Both the position numbers and the translations under genes were made by a program. Positions 46,005-58,512 of a DNA stretch of 64,000 nucleotides are shown here, piece by piece. The notes under the pieces were generated by a model. That model had not been told where the DNA came from and ran no database searches. It worked only from the letters and a program-made list of their open reading frames with translations. Numbering within the stretch: the first letter of the stretch is position 1; every line of letters begins with the position of its first letter. This DNA is from an uncultured Porphyromonadaceae bacterium. GTDB lineage: Bacteria > Bacteroidota > Bacteroidia > Bacteroidales > Muribaculaceae. The stretch covers positions 247,527 through 311,526 of the forward strand of contig CANRVB010000001.1 of NCBI GenBank assembly GCA_947643165.1, given 5' to 3'.

Positions 46005-46316
46005 TTAGTTTTTCATTTGGGATGCATCCTCGACATTGATATTCTTGTCGGCGCGGAATATGTTGATGATTATTGCTATCGCTATCGCGGTTTCGGCAGC
46101 TGCTATAGCTATTGCGAAAAGGGTAAAGAACATACCCTCCATCGATCCCGGATAGAGGAAGCGGTTAAACACCACAAAATTGATATCTATAGCATTAAGC
46201 ATTAGCTCAAGCGAGATGAGCATGGCGATCATGTTCTTGCGGGTAAGGAAACCGTATATACCGCAACAGAACATTATCAGCGACGGCACCAGATAGTAGA
46301 TAAGTGTTATGTCCAT
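46005..46316 (-). CDS. nuoK: NADH-quinone oxidoreductase subunit K
   Basis: A 103-residue membrane subunit with three helices. The conserved glutamates lie in LISLELMLNAIDINFV and in the AETAIAIAIIINIFR helix. Both are needed for proton transfer in the family. It is 22 bp from nuoJ and 6 bp from nuoL. Confidence 0.94.
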   Translation of the reverse strand: MDITLIYYLVPSLIMFCCGIYGFLTRKNMIAMLISLELMLNAIDINFVVFNRFLYPGSMEGMFFTLFAIAIAAAETAIAIAIIINIFRADKNINVEDASQMKN

Positions 46317-46338
46317 GACTGTTTCTACGGATTACAAG

Positions 46339-46854
46339 TTAACGTTTACGGGCAACTACCACACCGCCGATAATGCAGGCGAGCAGAAGCACGCTGATAG
46401 CTTCAAAAGGCAAAAGATATTGTTCGCTGCCTGTTCCCATCATGGCTGCGCCGATGGTTTTCATGGTCGGGTTGCTCATTTCGGGCAATGAAGCGCACGC
46501 AAGACCGCAACGGCTTATCAGGGCACCTCCGGTAACGACAAGCGCGGCCAGTGCGGCCAGAACGCCGATCCATTTGCGATGAGAAACAAGGCGCTCGCTC
46601 TTGTGACCCGGATGGCTGGTAAGCAAAATTGAGAAAACAAACAGTACGACGATGCCGCCTGCATACACTGCTATCTGCACAGCTCCGAGAAACTCATAGT
46701 CGAGCTTGAAATATAGAGCTGCGGCTGCAAACAGTGTGAAAAGCAGAAACGTTGCCGAGCGCAATATGCGCCGCGTCGTAACTGTAAGTACCGAGAAGAT
46801 GACAATCGACAGAGCGATTATCCAATACATGATGATACTTCCTGCTGATTCCAT
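46339..46854 (-). CDS. nuoJ: NADH-quinone oxidoreductase subunit J
   Basis: A 171-residue membrane subunit with five hydrophobic segments, including the conserved LDYEFLGAVQIAVYAGGIVV helix next to the quinone end of the proton path. It is 48 bp downstream of nuoI. Confidence 0.92.
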   Translation of the reverse strand: MESAGSIIMYWIIALSIVIFSVLTVTTRRILRSATFLLFTLFAAAALYFKLDYEFLGAVQIAVYAGGIVVLFVFSILLTSHPGHKSERLVSHRKWIGVLAALAALVVTGGALISRCGLACASLPEMSNPTMKTIGAAMMGTGSEQYLLPFEAISVLLLACIIGGVVVARKR

Positions 46855-46902
46855 TATTGTGAATTGGGAGTGATTGGTTGTGATAGAATAACTATTGACT
46901 CT

Positions 46903-47529
46903 TTAACCTTGAGGTGTCTCCGATTTGGGATTCTTACCTTCTTCGGCTGCGTCAACAGCCTTAGCTTCTGCAGCCGCGGCTTTCTTGGCGGCAGCGGCGG
47001 CCTTGGCGGCGGCTATCTTGGCTTCGCGCTCGGCCTGTATGCGGGCGAGCTCTTCAGGCGACGGTGCCGGTTCCTCCTTCTCCGGCAGATAATTGAGTTT
47101 TTTTACAAGCTTGTCGCGTGTGAACACGGCTTGCTCGAAATCATTGCTGAACTCAATTGCCGAGGTAGGACAGTTGGTCACACACAGCTGACAGAATGTA
47201 CAGCTGCCAAGGTCATACCTATAGTTATCAAGTTTTTTCTTTTTCTTGCCATCCGGAGTATCCACCATCTTCGATACGATCTTGATGGTTCCGTTAGGAC
47301 AGCTGCGTTCACACATTCCGCATGCTATACATTTGTGCCGTCCCTCCTGATCATACTTCAGTGTCAGTATGGCTCGGAAGCGGTCGGGCACATGCACAGT
47401 CTCGCGGTTCTCAGGATATTTTTCAGTGATCTTAGGAGTAACAAACTCCTTGCCGGTGACCTGCATGCCCTTTATAAGGCTTGCAATGCCACTCCCAAGC
47501 GATGAAAAATAGTCTTTTACACTACCCAT
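46903..47529 (-). CDS. nuoI: NADH-quinone oxidoreductase subunit I with Ala/Lys tail
   Basis: A 208-residue ferredoxin-like subunit carrying clusters N6a and N6b on C67, C70, C73, C77 (CIACGMCERSCP) and C110, C113, C116, C120 (CTFCQLCVTNCP). It sends electrons toward NuoB. The last 60 residues (about 150-208) are a low-complexity Ala/Lys/Glu tail beyond the usual fold, of unknown use. It stands 30 bp after atpG, the right-hand junction of the ATP synthase block within the nuo operon. Confidence 0.94.
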   Translation of the reverse strand: MGSVKDYFSSLGSGIASLIKGMQVTGKEFVTPKITEKYPENRETVHVPDRFRAILTLKYDQEGRHKCIACGMCERSCPNGTIKIVSKMVDTPDGKKKKKLDNYRYDLGSCTFCQLCVTNCPTSAIEFSNDFEQAVFTRDKLVKKLNYLPEKEEPAPSPEELARIQAEREAKIAAAKAAAAAKKAAAAEAKAVDAAEEGKNPKSETPQG

Positions 47530-47559
47530 ATTTATTAAATCGTTGTTGTTTTTATCATT

Positions 47560-48453
47560 TTATCTCACCTGACCGCCCAATATATCGAGCAGTTCGGTGG
47601 TTATGCTCTGCTGTCTGAGTTTGTTGAATTCAAGCTGCAGTTGCTCCAGAAGTTTCTTTGCATTGTCGTTGGCACTTTGCATTGCCATGACGCGTGCCGC
47701 CTGTTCTGACGCCCGGTTCTCGGTAAAGACATCCTGCATCACTGCGAGCAGAAACATCGGAAGGACCGTACGGAATATCGACTCAGCGTCAGGCTCGAAC
47801 AAATACGGACGGTTGGATGCCTTGACGCCGTTGGCGTTGAATGTCGACTGGACTACGGGCAACAATTGCTCCGCGGCCGGCCGTTGGCGACTCAGACTCA
47901 CAAAATTCATGTAGAGATAGTCTACACGGTCATACACACCTCCAATAAAGTGAGCTGTAAGAGTGTCGACAAACACGCGCACACCATCGCCGGTAGTCTT
48001 CGAATCAACCCCTTCCATACGTTCCATATGCAGATTCGCATATACGCCCGATGTCACGAGTTTACCTACAGCCTTGAGCATCTTCTGACCGATTGGGAAT
48101 ATACTGATGTGCACATCAGGTCCGTACTCCGAACGGTATTCACCTATCCTGGCAAGCAGTTGCTTGAATATATTGATATTGTATGCTCCACAGAGACCAT
48201 CGTCGCTGCCAAACACTACAATTGCCAGTTTCTCAACAGGACGCTGCTCCAGCAGTGGTGACGTGAATTCGGTGTCGGCCGACAATAGATTTCCGATGAT
48301 CGTTTCGATCTGGCTACGGTAAGGCTTGAGCCGGCGCAAAGCGAGCTCTGCCTTATGCATCTTGGCCGACGATATCATCTTCATGGCTCCGGTGATTTTC
48401 TCCGACGATGCCACAGATCCGATGCGTCCTTTCAGTTCACGTAATGTTGCCAT
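47560..48453 (-). CDS. atpG: ATP synthase F1 subunit gamma
   Basis: A 297-residue central stalk subunit. The N-terminal helix (MATLRELKGRIGSVASSEKI, TGAMKMISSAKM) and C-terminal helix (NAKKLLEQLQLEFNKLRQQS, ITTELLDILGG) form the rotating shaft. Both are intact. It is the last of eight atp genes here and is followed after 30 bp by nuoI. Confidence 0.96.
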   Translation of the reverse strand: MATLRELKGRIGSVASSEKITGAMKMISSAKMHKAELALRRLKPYRSQIETIIGNLLSADTEFTSPLLEQRPVEKLAIVVFGSDDGLCGAYNINIFKQLLARIGEYRSEYGPDVHISIFPIGQKMLKAVGKLVTSGVYANLHMERMEGVDSKTTGDGVRVFVDTLTAHFIGGVYDRVDYLYMNFVSLSRQRPAAEQLLPVVQSTFNANGVKASNRPYLFEPDAESIFRTVLPMFLLAVMQDVFTENRASEQAARVMAMQSANDNAKKLLEQLQLEFNKLRQQSITTELLDILGGQVR

Positions 48454-48517
48454 TGTCTGCGTTTGTTGATCTAACTGTTATTTTCTATATTTAATCTGAC
48501 TTGACGGTACTTATAAT

Positions 48518-50095
48518 TCAGCCATTCAGACGAGCAGCTACTTCGCTGGCGGCCTGAGTTAGCTTGGCCGTCACATCGTCGGTGAGCTGTCCGGCCTTGA
48601 TTGGATCAAGCACGTCGCTCTGATATTTTGCGTGCAGAAGCTGAAGCAGCTGATGCTCGAACTCTGCAACTTTCTCCATGGGCACATTCTCCAAAAGGCC
48701 CTTGGTTCCACAGAATATCACTGCCACTTCATCTTCTACTGCTACCGGCCGGTACTGCGGCTGGATGAGCAGGCGTTCATTCTTGCGGCCTTTGTCGATA
48801 ACACGGGCTGTCACAGGGTCAATGTCGCCACCGAATTTAGTGAATGACTCCAGCTCTCTGAACTGAGCCTGGTCGATCTTCAGTGTTCCAGCTACCTTTT
48901 TCATCGACTTGATCTGGGCATTGCCTCCCACACGCGACACACTTATGCCGACATTGATGGCAGGACGTATGCCTCGGTTGAACAGGGCTGTCTCAAGGAA
49001 TATCTGACCATCGGTGATCGAAATCACATTGGTCGGAATATATGCCGATACGTCTCCGGCCTGAGTCTCGATAATAGGCAGAGCCGTCAGCGATCCACCG
49101 CCCTTTACAAGAGGCTTAAGGGGCTCCGGAAGATCATTCATCTGCGAGGCAACCTCCTGATTGTCGATGATCTTGGCGGCACGCTCAAGCAAACGCGAAT
49201 GCAGGTAGAAGATATCGCCGGGATAAGCCTCACGTCCTGATGGACGCTTAAGTATCAGTGAGATCTCACGGTAGGCCACAGCCTGCTTCGAAAGATCATC
49301 GTAAACGATAAGGGCATCACGACCGGTATCACGGAAATATTCGCCGATGGCAACACCCGCAAAGGGTGCATAATAGCGCATTGACGCGGAATCGGCAGCA
49401 GTTGCAGCGACAACCACGGTATAGTCCAGAGCGCCATACTTGCGGAGAGTCTCCACAATAGCAGCCACGCTCGATGCTTTCTGACCTATCGCTACATAGA
49501 TGCAGTAGACAGGCTTACCGGCCTCAAAATTCGACCGCTGATTTATGATTGTGTCAATGGCTATGGCAGTCTTGCCTATCTGACGGTCGCCGATGATAAG
49601 CTCACGCTGACCGCGGCCTATGGGCACCATCGAGTCTACAGCCTTTATACCTGTCTGGAGAGGCTGTTTGACGGGCTGACGGAAAATTACTCCCGGAGCC
49701 TTGCGCTCGAGCGGAAGGCGCATCAGATCGCCCGTCACAGGTCCTTTACCGTCTACAGGTTCGCCAAGTACATTGATAACACGTCCCAGCAAGCCCTCGC
49801 CTACCGGAATTGATGCAATCTCGCCGGTTCGCTTCACCGACATGCCTTCGGCCACCTCATTGACATTGTCGAGCAATATGACTCCCACATTGCTCTCCTC
49901 AAGGTTGAGAGCAACGCCGGTGACGCCATTCTCAAACTCTACAAGTTCGTTGGCGCAAACATTGTCGAGGCCATACACATGGGCCACGCCATCGCCCACT
50001 TCAAGGACCGTACCTGTTTCTTCAAACGACACCTTGGAGTTTACACTCTCAAGTTGCTGCTTCAGAACCTCCGAAATCTCGCTGGGATTGATCAT
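48518..50095 (-). CDS. atpA: ATP synthase F1 subunit alpha
   Basis: A 525-residue regulatory nucleotide-binding subunit of F1. P-loop at 169-176 (GDRQIGKT), the visual [20 protein letters not shown] block and the C-terminal helical domain are normal. It lies between atpH (46 bp upstream) and atpG (64 bp downstream). Confidence 0.97.
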   Translation of the reverse strand: MINPSEISEVLKQQLESVNSKVSFEETGTVLEVGDGVAHVYGLDNVCANELVEFENGVTGVALNLEESNVGVILLDNVNEVAEGMSVKRTGEIASIPVGEGLLGRVINVLGEPVDGKGPVTGDLMRLPLERKAPGVIFRQPVKQPLQTGIKAVDSMVPIGRGQRELIIGDRQIGKTAIAIDTIINQRSNFEAGKPVYCIYVAIGQKASSVAAIVETLRKYGALDYTVVVAATAADSASMRYYAPFAGVAIGEYFRDTGRDALIVYDDLSKQAVAYREISLILKRPSGREAYPGDIFYLHSRLLERAAKIIDNQEVASQMNDLPEPLKPLVKGGGSLTALPIIETQAGDVSAYIPTNVISITDGQIFLETALFNRGIRPAINVGISVSRVGGNAQIKSMKKVAGTLKIDQAQFRELESFTKFGGDIDPVTARVIDKGRKNERLLIQPQYRPVAVEDEVAVIFCGTKGLLENVPMEKVAEFEHQLLQLLHAKYQSDVLDPIKAGQLTDDVTAKLTQAASEVAARLNG

Positions 50096-50141
50096 CGTTG
50101 GTGTGGATTAGAGGGATTTGTTGGGTTAATTTCTAATTGGA

Positions 50142-50687
50142 TCAATTAATAAGTTTCTGCCTGAGTTGCTTAAGTTCATTGGCAATGGATGCATCCAAAC
50201 GTTCATTTCCTACCGACACGCGGAATCCGCCTATCAGATCCGGCACGACACTGGTCGAATACTCCATAGTGGCCTTGTCTCCCAGATGACGGGCTATAAG
50301 ACTTTTCAGCTTTGCAGCCTCAGCCTCGCCCATCGGAGCTGCGGTGTCTACATGGACTATGTAAATACCATGGGCCTCCCGATAAATCGACAGATACGCA
50401 AGAGCTATCTCACGTGTCTGGTCGATCCTGCGGTTTTTCTCAAGCAATTTAATGAAGTCGGCCACCACCGTATCGCTGTCCGTCGCACCGCAGGCCGTCA
50501 TTATCAGCCTGGATTTATCATCCCGGCCGACAAACGGATTGCTTACGGCCTCGTTCAGGCCCGGGACGTCTGCAAAGCTTCCTGCAAGGGTCTTCATGAG
50601 TTCATAGACACGTGTATCTACTCCCTTCTCGAGAGCCACCTTATATAGGGCTTTGGCATATCGCCGTGGTATAAGTCCTTCGTTCAT
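50142..50687 (-). CDS. atpH: ATP synthase F1 subunit delta
   Basis: A 181-residue peripheral stalk subunit linking F1 to the b subunits. The start GLIPRRYAKALYKVALEKGV and the C-terminal PDLIGGFRVSVGNERLDASI block are family marks. It is 34 bp after atpF. Confidence 0.93.
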   Translation of the reverse strand: MNEGLIPRRYAKALYKVALEKGVDTRVYELMKTLAGSFADVPGLNEAVSNPFVGRDDKSRLIMTACGATDSDTVVADFIKLLEKNRRIDQTREIALAYLSIYREAHGIYIVHVDTAAPMGEAEAAKLKSLIARHLGDKATMEYSTSVVPDLIGGFRVSVGNERLDASIANELKQLRQKLIN

Positions 50688-50721
50688 TTCAGCTTAGCTA
50701 TAATTGAGTGACGCAGTTGCT

Positions 50722-51219
50722 TCAATTATTCTTTTCCATCTCATTGATGAGAGTGTCAACCAGGCGCTTCTGGGCCTTTTCGTCAGACATCTCGTTACGG
50801 ACCACCTTGTCGGCAACAGCCAACGCAAACGCGCTGACTTGATTGCGGAGCTCCTGTTCCGCCTGCTTACGCTCCTGATCTATGGACACTTTAGCGGCAT
50901 CCATGACCTTTTTGGCTTCAGCGCGGGCGGCCTCGCGGGCTTCCTCTATGATCTGTGTCTTCATCTTATCGGCCTCACGAAGTATGTCGGCCTCACGGTG
51001 ACGTGCGTCCGCTATATACTTGTCGGCTTCCTGACGGGCGTTATCCAGCTGTTCCTTAGCGTTCTGGGCATACTCCACTCCTTTATCTATCAGATCGGCT
51101 CGAGCCTCTACCCCTTTGAGTATGATCGGCCAACCCCATTTATACAGGGCGATAAAGAGTATGGCAAACGCCACAAACATCCAGAATACCAAGCCAAAAT
51201 CGGGCGTGAACAATTCCAT
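50722..51219 (-). CDS. atpF: ATP synthase Fo subunit b
   Basis: A 165-residue stator subunit: one N-terminal membrane helix (FGLVFWMFVAFAILFIALYK) then a long charged helix that dimerises and reaches F1. Placement between atpE and atpH is standard. Confidence 0.94.
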   Translation of the reverse strand: MELFTPDFGLVFWMFVAFAILFIALYKWGWPIILKGVEARADLIDKGVEYAQNAKEQLDNARQEADKYIADARHREADILREADKMKTQIIEEAREAARAEAKKVMDAAKVSIDQERKQAEQELRNQVSAFALAVADKVVRNEMSDEKAQKRLVDTLINEMEKNN

Positions 51220-51306
51220 AATGAATAGAAATTGGGTTAATTGAATTACTTACGCGCAGGCAGCATGCATTGCCGCTGCCCTATGACCTTTGTGGGTTCT
51301 AATTAA

Positions 51307-51552
51307 TCAGACGAACATCGACAGTACGCACACGATCACTGCGAACAGAGCCACACCTTCAACAAGGGCGGCAATAACGATCATGTTACTGCGGATATCG
51401 CCGGCACTTTCGGGCTGACGCGCAATGGCTTCCATAGCTGCGGCACCAATTTTGCCGATACCAAGACCGGCGCCTATTGCTGCGATTGCGGCTCCGATAC
51501 ATGCACCAATACCGAGGGTGCCTTCAATGGCTGCTAAAATCATTGCTAACAT
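51307..51552 (-). CDS. atpE: ATP synthase Fo subunit c
   Basis: An 81-residue two-helix ring subunit. The ion-binding carboxylate is E65 in AALVEGVALF. The residues after it (G66, V67) differ from the Ser-Thr pattern of sodium-type c subunits, so proton coupling is more likely, though this is inference. The glycine-rich first helix (GAAIAAIGAGLGIGKIG) is normal. Confidence 0.94.
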   Translation of the reverse strand: MLAMILAAIEGTLGIGACIGAAIAAIGAGLGIGKIGAAAMEAIARQPESAGDIRSNMIVIAALVEGVALFAVIVCVLSMFV

Positions 51553-51612
51553 AGTAGTGAGAGTTTTTTAAGGTTGGTATATATTTTGTTGTTATTTCAT
51601 TCTTTCATTTCA

Positions 51613-52767
51613 TCAGGCAGCTTCTGCCGGATCAAGTTTATGGTTTGCCTCATGCTTGTTATGCTCACCCTCTTCCTGACCGAACGCTATGAATAGTGTC
51701 GACAGCATAGTGAACACATAAGCCTGGATGAAGCTCACAAGCACATCTATCAGCAGCATGAATATTGAGAACAGTACCGATACTACCGTTGTAGCGCCTA
51801 TCACTACCGGCCCCATAGCCGCAAAGATGAAAATCAGGAGAGTCAGCACTATAACGATCATGTGACCACCCATCATGTTTGCAAACAGACGGACTGTCAG
51901 GGCTGCCGGCTTAGTGAAAACTCCGAATATCTCGATCACCGGCATTATAGGAAGTGGGAACTTAAGCCACAGCGGTACATCCGGCCAAAAAACTTCTTTC
52001 CAATAATGCTTCGTGCCAAACAGATTGGTCACAAGGAATGTGAGGACAGACAGGACAAGAGTCACCGCTATATTTCCCGTAAGGTTGGCACCGCCGGGAA
52101 ATACCACTATCAGTCCCATAAGGTTCATGAACAGTATGAAGAAAAATACCGTAAGAAGATATGGCGCAAATTTAGCCGAACGCTTGCCAAGCGTGGGTGT
52201 GATGACACCGTCGTATATAAAAGTTATCAGAGCTTCTATTGCGCCAACAACCTTCCGGGGTGCCTTAGTGCCCATGCGCTTATGCCAACGTGCAACCGAA
52301 AAGACTGCCCACATCACAAGAAGAATGCTTATGAAAAGTGCACAGACATTTTTGGTTATCGATATATCCCAAGGACGGTATTCTGTACCATCGGGCAATA
52401 TCTCCACGACCTTACCGTTATACTTGCTATCATCACCGGCAATCTTGAAGCTGACGCTGCCGTCGGTATATGTCTGGCCATGCGTGATATGCGATGATGA
52501 GAAGCAGTGAAGCCCTGTCTTACCAAATACGATCACCGGCAGGGGTATGCGCATGTGATGATTGAAAGGGACTTCCCAACCGTAACCGTCGCCAAGGTGT
52601 TCGAAAATTATTGCCTTAGGATCGATCTTGGCCGGATCTTCCTTTTCGTCCTGTCGATTGTCAACAGCCACATCCACAGCATTCTCACTACCGGCTATTG
52701 AATATGCCGCCAGCGAGCCCACTGTCATCATGACCGCTATCAGAAATATGCGAAAGATCTTGCTCAT
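51613..52767 (-). CDS. atpB: ATP synthase Fo subunit a
   Basis: A 384-residue stator channel subunit. An N-terminal signal-like segment and a roughly 130-residue soluble region precede the five-to-six-helix core, giving a longer protein than in Escherichia coli, as is usual in Bacteroidetes. The essential arginine lies in TKPAALTVRLFANMMGGHM. The C-terminus is His/Glu-rich. It is 18 bp after atpC. Confidence 0.94.
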   Translation of the reverse strand: MSKIFRIFLIAVMMTVGSLAAYSIAGSENAVDVAVDNRQDEKEDPAKIDPKAIIFEHLGDGYGWEVPFNHHMRIPLPVIVFGKTGLHCFSSSHITHGQTYTDGSVSFKIAGDDSKYNGKVVEILPDGTEYRPWDISITKNVCALFISILLVMWAVFSVARWHKRMGTKAPRKVVGAIEALITFIYDGVITPTLGKRSAKFAPYLLTVFFFILFMNLMGLIVVFPGGANLTGNIAVTLVLSVLTFLVTNLFGTKHYWKEVFWPDVPLWLKFPLPIMPVIEIFGVFTKPAALTVRLFANMMGGHMIVIVLTLLIFIFAAMGPVVIGATTVVSVLFSIFMLLIDVLVSFIQAYVFTMLSTLFIAFGQEEGEHNKHEANHKLDPAEAA

Positions 52768-52785
52768 ATCAGGTTGGTATACTGT

Positions 52786-53031
52786 TCAATAAATACAAAC
52801 TGACACTATGTCATTGTCAATATCGGCTATACCGCCGCTCACATCAAGTGCTGAACGTGAGCCATCAGTCTGCTCAAACCCTATCTTGCCCGATGTAAGA
52901 GTCGATATTAACGACGCATGATGAGGAAGCACGGTAAAAGCACCTTGCTCACCCGGCAGGTGAACTATCTTAACCTCCCCCTCAAATAGGATATCTTCGG
53001 CCGATATAATTTTAAGTGTCATCGTCTGCAA
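52786..53031 (-). CDS. atpC: ATP synthase F1 subunit epsilon (short form)
   Basis: An 81-residue epsilon subunit made only of the N-terminal beta-sandwich (LKIISAEDILFEGEVKIVHL, PGEQGAFTVLPHHASLI). The C-terminal helical hairpin, which inhibits ATP hydrolysis in longer forms, is missing, a usual state in Bacteroidetes. It is 15 bp after atpD. Confidence 0.92.
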   Translation of the reverse strand: MQTMTLKIISAEDILFEGEVKIVHLPGEQGAFTVLPHHASLISTLTSGKIGFEQTDGSRSALDVSGGIADIDNDIVSVCIY

Positions 53032-53046
53032 AATTTAAATTGTCGA

Positions 53047-54570
<1,524 letters not shown>

Positions 54571-54601
54571 TTAGGAGAGCTGTTGTTTTTGTTGGGGAGA
54601 T

Positions 54602-55678
54602 TTAAAGGTGAATACCATAAACCACGATCAGGGCCATCAGCACGAGGTTGACAAGGTTGATCGGAAGAAGATATTTCCATTCAAGCTTAAGGATCTGGTC
54701 AATTCGCAGACGCGGGAATGTCCACTTGAACCAGATTATGATGAAGCTTATTGCAATAGCCTTAACAAGGAACCATACGATACCGGGGATCCAGTCCATA
54801 GCACCGTTAAACGCATCCCATCCGGGTATATGCAAGGGCATCCATCCACCGAAGAACAGAAGAGCGGCGACACCCGACACGATAAACAGGTTCAGATACT
54901 CGGCAAGATAATAGAAACCGAAGTGAATACCTGAATACTCGGTGTGGTAGCCGGCTGTAAGCTCACTCTCGGCCTCGGGAAGGTCGAACGGTCCCCGGTT
55001 AGTCTCAGCCGTACCTGCTATCAGATAGATAATGAAAGCAATAATTGCCGGTATATGACCCTTGACTATAAACCACAGATCGCTCTGGGCCTCAACTATG
55101 CCACCTACTTCCATAGTGCCGGCGAAGCACACCATGGTGAGCACCGACAAACCGATTGACAGTTCATAGCTGACCATCTGAGCACCAGAACGCAATGCGC
55201 CGATAAGAGTGAACTTATTGGCACTTGACCATCCGGCCAGAAGTATACCCAGCACGCCTATCGACGATACTGCTATCAGGAAGAAGATACCTATATTGAA
55301 GTCGATGATCTGCATTCCGTTGCCCCAGGGCAGCACGGCAAACGAGAGCATTGACGCCAATATCACAAGATATGGTGCAAGCGCGAACAAAAATTGGTCG
55401 ACATGCTTGAGCGATATGAGCTCCTTGATAAGGATCTTGAACATATCGGCAACACTCTGGAGCAAGCCCCACGGACCTACACGCACCGGACCAAGACGGC
55501 ACTGGAAATACGCGCAGATCTTGCGTTCGTAAAGAATATAGAAAAGGGCCAGCACGGAGTAACCCAGAAGAAGAGCGAACCCTATCAGAACGCACTCTGC
55601 TGTTACAGCGAGCCACTCGGGCATGAATCCGAGAAGCGTCTGATGAAGCCAAGTTGTGAACTGTGAAAAGTCGAACAT
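54602..55678 (-). CDS. nuoH: NADH-quinone oxidoreductase subunit H
   Basis: A 358-residue membrane subunit forming much of the quinone chamber, with eight or so hydrophobic segments. [20 protein letters not shown] and [20 protein letters not shown] blocks are diagnostic. Its downstream neighbour is atpD rather than nuoI, the left-hand junction of the merged operon. Confidence 0.95.
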   Translation of the reverse strand: MFDFSQFTTWLHQTLLGFMPEWLAVTAECVLIGFALLLGYSVLALFYILYERKICAYFQCRLGPVRVGPWGLLQSVADMFKILIKELISLKHVDQFLFALAPYLVILASMLSFAVLPWGNGMQIIDFNIGIFFLIAVSSIGVLGILLAGWSSANKFTLIGALRSGAQMVSYELSIGLSVLTMVCFAGTMEVGGIVEAQSDLWFIVKGHIPAIIAFIIYLIAGTAETNRGPFDLPEAESELTAGYHTEYSGIHFGFYYLAEYLNLFIVSGVAALLFFGGWMPLHIPGWDAFNGAMDWIPGIVWFLVKAIAISFIIIWFKWTFPRLRIDQILKLEWKYLLPINLVNLVLMALIVVYGIHL

Positions 55679-55722
55679 AGCTGTATTTTGTGATATTTGA
55701 GTGGTTATGTTTATTGGCGTGA

Positions 55723-57351
55723 TTAACGGTCGATATCAGGTACGATATAGTCCATTGAGCCGCCTATGGTGATAAGGTCGGCGATCTTGTTGCCACGGGT
55801 CAGGTGATCGACCACTGCAGCAGCCGGCAGACACGGAGGCACTATCTTCAGACGGTAAGGCGATGTTGTACCGTCGCTCTCGATATAGATACCGAAAGCT
55901 CCGCGGCAACCCTCCACCATTCTGAACCAATGTCCTACGGGCAGCTTCAGAACTTTAGGAACCTTCACGCAATACTCACCTTCCGGGATATTGTCAATAA
56001 GCTGCTCTATGATGCGTGCGCTCTGTACCATTTCGTCCATGCGGACCTTGAAGCGGGCCATAGAATCGCCTTCTGTACGTGTAACTTCCTCGAAGTCAAG
56101 CTCAGAATAGATGCTATACGGATCTGTCTTACGTATATCGCATGCCCAACCCGAAGCACGGCCTGAAGGACCGGTGATGCTCCAGCTTATGGCATCTTCG
56201 CGGCTCAGCACACCTACATTTTCCATGCGGCCACGGGTAATGACATTTCCTGTAAATATCTTGTTGTATTCCTTTATGTTTGCAGGAAGAACCTCCAGCA
56301 GAGCCTTCACATCCTTGACGAAGTCAGGATGCAGATCCTGCATCACTCCGCCTATGCATTCATAGTTGAACGTCATGCGGGCGCCACATGTCTTCTCCAT
56401 GATATCGAGGATCTGTTCACGCACACGCAGTGTGTAGAACAACATTGTGGTAGCGCCAAGGTCCATACAGAAAGTACCGATAAACAGACAGTGGCTGGCA
56501 ATGCGCGACAGCTCATCCATCAGGACTCTTATAACCTGCGCACGACGGCTGATCTCAATGCCGGCAGCCTGTTCTATAGTCATACAGAGGCCATGATGAT
56601 ACGGATGGGCAGAGAAGTAATCCAGACGATCCATGAAGTGGAGAGTCTGAGGATAGGTAAGCTGCTCGCATATCTTCTCAATGCCACGATGTATATATCC
56701 CATATACACATCGATCTTCTTGATCTCCTCACCGTCGACAGCAGTGCGGAAACGAAGCACACCGTGAGTAGCAGGGTGCTGCGGGCCGATATTCACAACG
56801 AAATCGTCCTTTTCAAACACTCTTACCTCTTTTTTCTCTATCTTGCCGTCAGGGCCTTCCACCCAGGTGTTGGTAAAGTCGCTCTGACGCTCGTTTTCGG
56901 TCGATACCGGGTTTACCTCCGGACTTGCATCATAATCTTTGCGAAGCGGATAGCCTTTCCAGTCGATAGAAAGGAACAAGCGACGCATATCCGGATTGTT
57001 GATAAACACAATTCCGAAGAAGTCATACACCTCGCGCTCGTATATCACAGCGATAGCCCACAGGTCACTTATCGAGTGAAGCATGGGCTGAATGCGATCA
57101 GTTGTTGACACTTTAACGGAAATGTGCGTACCGTGCTTGGTTGAGTTGAGGTAGTAGATACATCCCAGGGAATCAGCCCAGTCCATACCCACTATGGTCA
57201 CCAGATAGTCGAAGGCAAGCTCATCGTCATCACGAAGAGTCTTGGCCAGTTCGTGCCACCGGCTGTCGGGAATGTTGACCAAGAGAGTGTCTCCGGCTTC
57301 AAATGTAGCTTCGGGAAACAGCTTGGCTATCTTTTCCTGCATGTCTGCCAT
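55723..57351 (-). CDS. nuoCD: NADH-quinone oxidoreductase fused subunits C and D
   Basis: A 542-residue fusion. The N-terminal part (about 1-140) is NuoC-like, with [20 protein letters not shown] and [10 protein letters not shown]. The rest is NuoD, with [15 protein letters not shown], the quinone-site region, and the [20 protein letters not shown] and [11 protein letters not shown] blocks. An in-frame start at 57483 would overlap nuoB by 74 bp. The ATG at 57351 (or 57342) suits the NuoC start better. The gap from nuoB is then 58 bp. Confidence 0.93.
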   Translation of the reverse strand: MADMQEKIAKLFPEATFEAGDTLLVNIPDSRWHELAKTLRDDDELAFDYLVTIVGMDWADSLGCIYYLNSTKHGTHISVKVSTTDRIQPMLHSISDLWAIAVIYEREVYDFFGIVFINNPDMRRLFLSIDWKGYPLRKDYDASPEVNPVSTENERQSDFTNTWVEGPDGKIEKKEVRVFEKDDFVVNIGPQHPATHGVLRFRTAVDGEEIKKIDVYMGYIHRGIEKICEQLTYPQTLHFMDRLDYFSAHPYHHGLCMTIEQAAGIEISRRAQVIRVLMDELSRIASHCLFIGTFCMDLGATTMLFYTLRVREQILDIMEKTCGARMTFNYECIGGVMQDLHPDFVKDVKALLEVLPANIKEYNKIFTGNVITRGRMENVGVLSREDAISWSITGPSGRASGWACDIRKTDPYSIYSELDFEEVTRTEGDSMARFKVRMDEMVQSARIIEQLIDNIPEGEYCVKVPKVLKLPVGHWFRMVEGCRGAFGIYIESDGTTSPYRLKIVPPCLPAAAVVDHLTRGNKIADLITIGGSMDYIVPDIDR

Positions 57352-57409
57352 ATCTGTATAATATAGATTTTCGTCAGTTAATATTGATAAGTCATTATCC
57401 GGATCGGTA

Positions 57410-58018
57410 TCAATCCTCAACTCCGGGTATAGGATGCTCCTTAAGGAATTCCTCCTGCTTTTGCTTACGGTTAACACCGCCAAAGAATCGCTCGACCTTT
57501 ATCTTGCGCGACAGCTGCATTATGCTGTATATCATAGCCTCAGGACGCGGAGGGCAGCCGGGCAGATAAACATCGACAGGTATGATCTTGTCACATCCCA
57601 TCACCACATGATAGCTCTTGCGGAACGGACCGCCGCTAACGGCACATGCGCCGCATGCTATCACATATTTAGGCTCGGCAAGCTGGTCATAAAGACGACG
57701 GAGCACAGGAGCCATACGGTGAACTATCGTTCCAGCCACCATTATGAAGTCGGCCTGACGCGGCGAAGCTCGCGCAACTTCCCATCCGAAACGCGCCATA
57801 TCAAAACGCGCGGCTCCAAGCGACACAAATTCTATGCCGCAGCAACTGGTGGCGAAGGTAAGGGGCCAGATGGAGTTCGACCGCCCCCAGTTGATCAGTT
57901 TGTCAAGATTACCGACAACGACATTCGTTCCGTTCTCACGCAATTCATTGACAAGTTTTTCGATATACTCGTTATCTTTCCATGCCTCGTAGGGCATGCT
58001 TTTTGTTGTCACTTCCAT
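57410..58018 (-). CDS. nuoB: NADH-quinone oxidoreductase subunit B
   Basis: A 202-residue subunit that holds the terminal cluster N2, giving electrons to quinone. Ligands are C59-C60 (ATSCCGIEF), C125 ([12 protein letters not shown]) and C155 (PGCPPRPEA). Its start overlaps nuoA by 10 bp, pointing to coupled translation. Confidence 0.96.
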   Translation of the reverse strand: MEVTTKSMPYEAWKDNEYIEKLVNELRENGTNVVVGNLDKLINWGRSNSIWPLTFATSCCGIEFVSLGAARFDMARFGWEVARASPRQADFIMVAGTIVHRMAPVLRRLYDQLAEPKYVIACGACAVSGGPFRKSYHVVMGCDKIIPVDVYLPGCPPRPEAMIYSIMQLSRKIKVERFFGGVNRKQKQEEFLKEHPIPGVED

Positions 58019-58377
58019 TCAAGAGCTCCTTTCCGCCAGGCATATACAAGTCCCAGCACCAAAATTATGAAAAAGACTGCTATGCTCAGCAGACCTGCGC
58101 CGCCAAGCTCTCTCATACGCACTGCCCATGGGAACAGAAATACACATTCCACATCAAACATCAGGAACAGAATTGCGAAAAGGTAGTAGCCAATCTTGAA
58201 CTGGGCCATACTCTCGCCGCGTGTAGGTATACCACACTCATAGGCTTCTCCCTTCTGGGCATTAAACGACCGCGGGCCTATCAGACCTGCAAGCCACAGC
58301 GCCAATGCCACCAGGCCAATGCCGGTAAGTGCTGCAGCCATGGCCAGCGTCGAATTTTGTATCGCTAAAGCTATCAT
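58009..58377 (-). CDS. nuoA: NADH-quinone oxidoreductase subunit A
   Basis: A 122-residue membrane subunit with three helices. The [20 protein letters not shown] and [20 protein letters not shown] blocks, the latter with the loop cysteine, are diagnostic. It is the first gene of the 17-kb nuo-atp unit, 130 bp or so after the predicted transcription start. Confidence 0.95.
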   Translation of the reverse strand: MIALAIQNSTLAMAAALTGIGLVALALWLAGLIGPRSFNAQKGEAYECGIPTRGESMAQFKIGYYLFAILFLMFDVECVFLFPWAVRMRELGGAGLLSIAVFFIILVLGLVYAWRKGALEWK

Positions 58378-58460
58378 ATTGTATGAAAATGTAATAATTC
58401 AGTTCTACGGGCCTTTTCAGCCAAGGCTTAAAGGCTTTTTATGCTATGACAAACAAGCGC

Positions 58461-58488
58461 AAAAAACCAGATCCGGCATCGGATTTGG
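58461..58488 (-). promoter_or_regulatory. hairpin plus U6 in the nuoA leader (possible attenuator)
   Basis: On the - strand, CCAAATCCG (58488-58480) pairs with CGGATCTGG (58475-58467) with one A-C mismatch and loop ATGC, followed at once by six T (58466-58461). It lies between the predicted promoter and nuoA, so it may stop part of the transcripts early. Confidence 0.5.
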
Positions 58489-58512
58489 CATAAGACACTA
58501 TTATTTGCGGTG

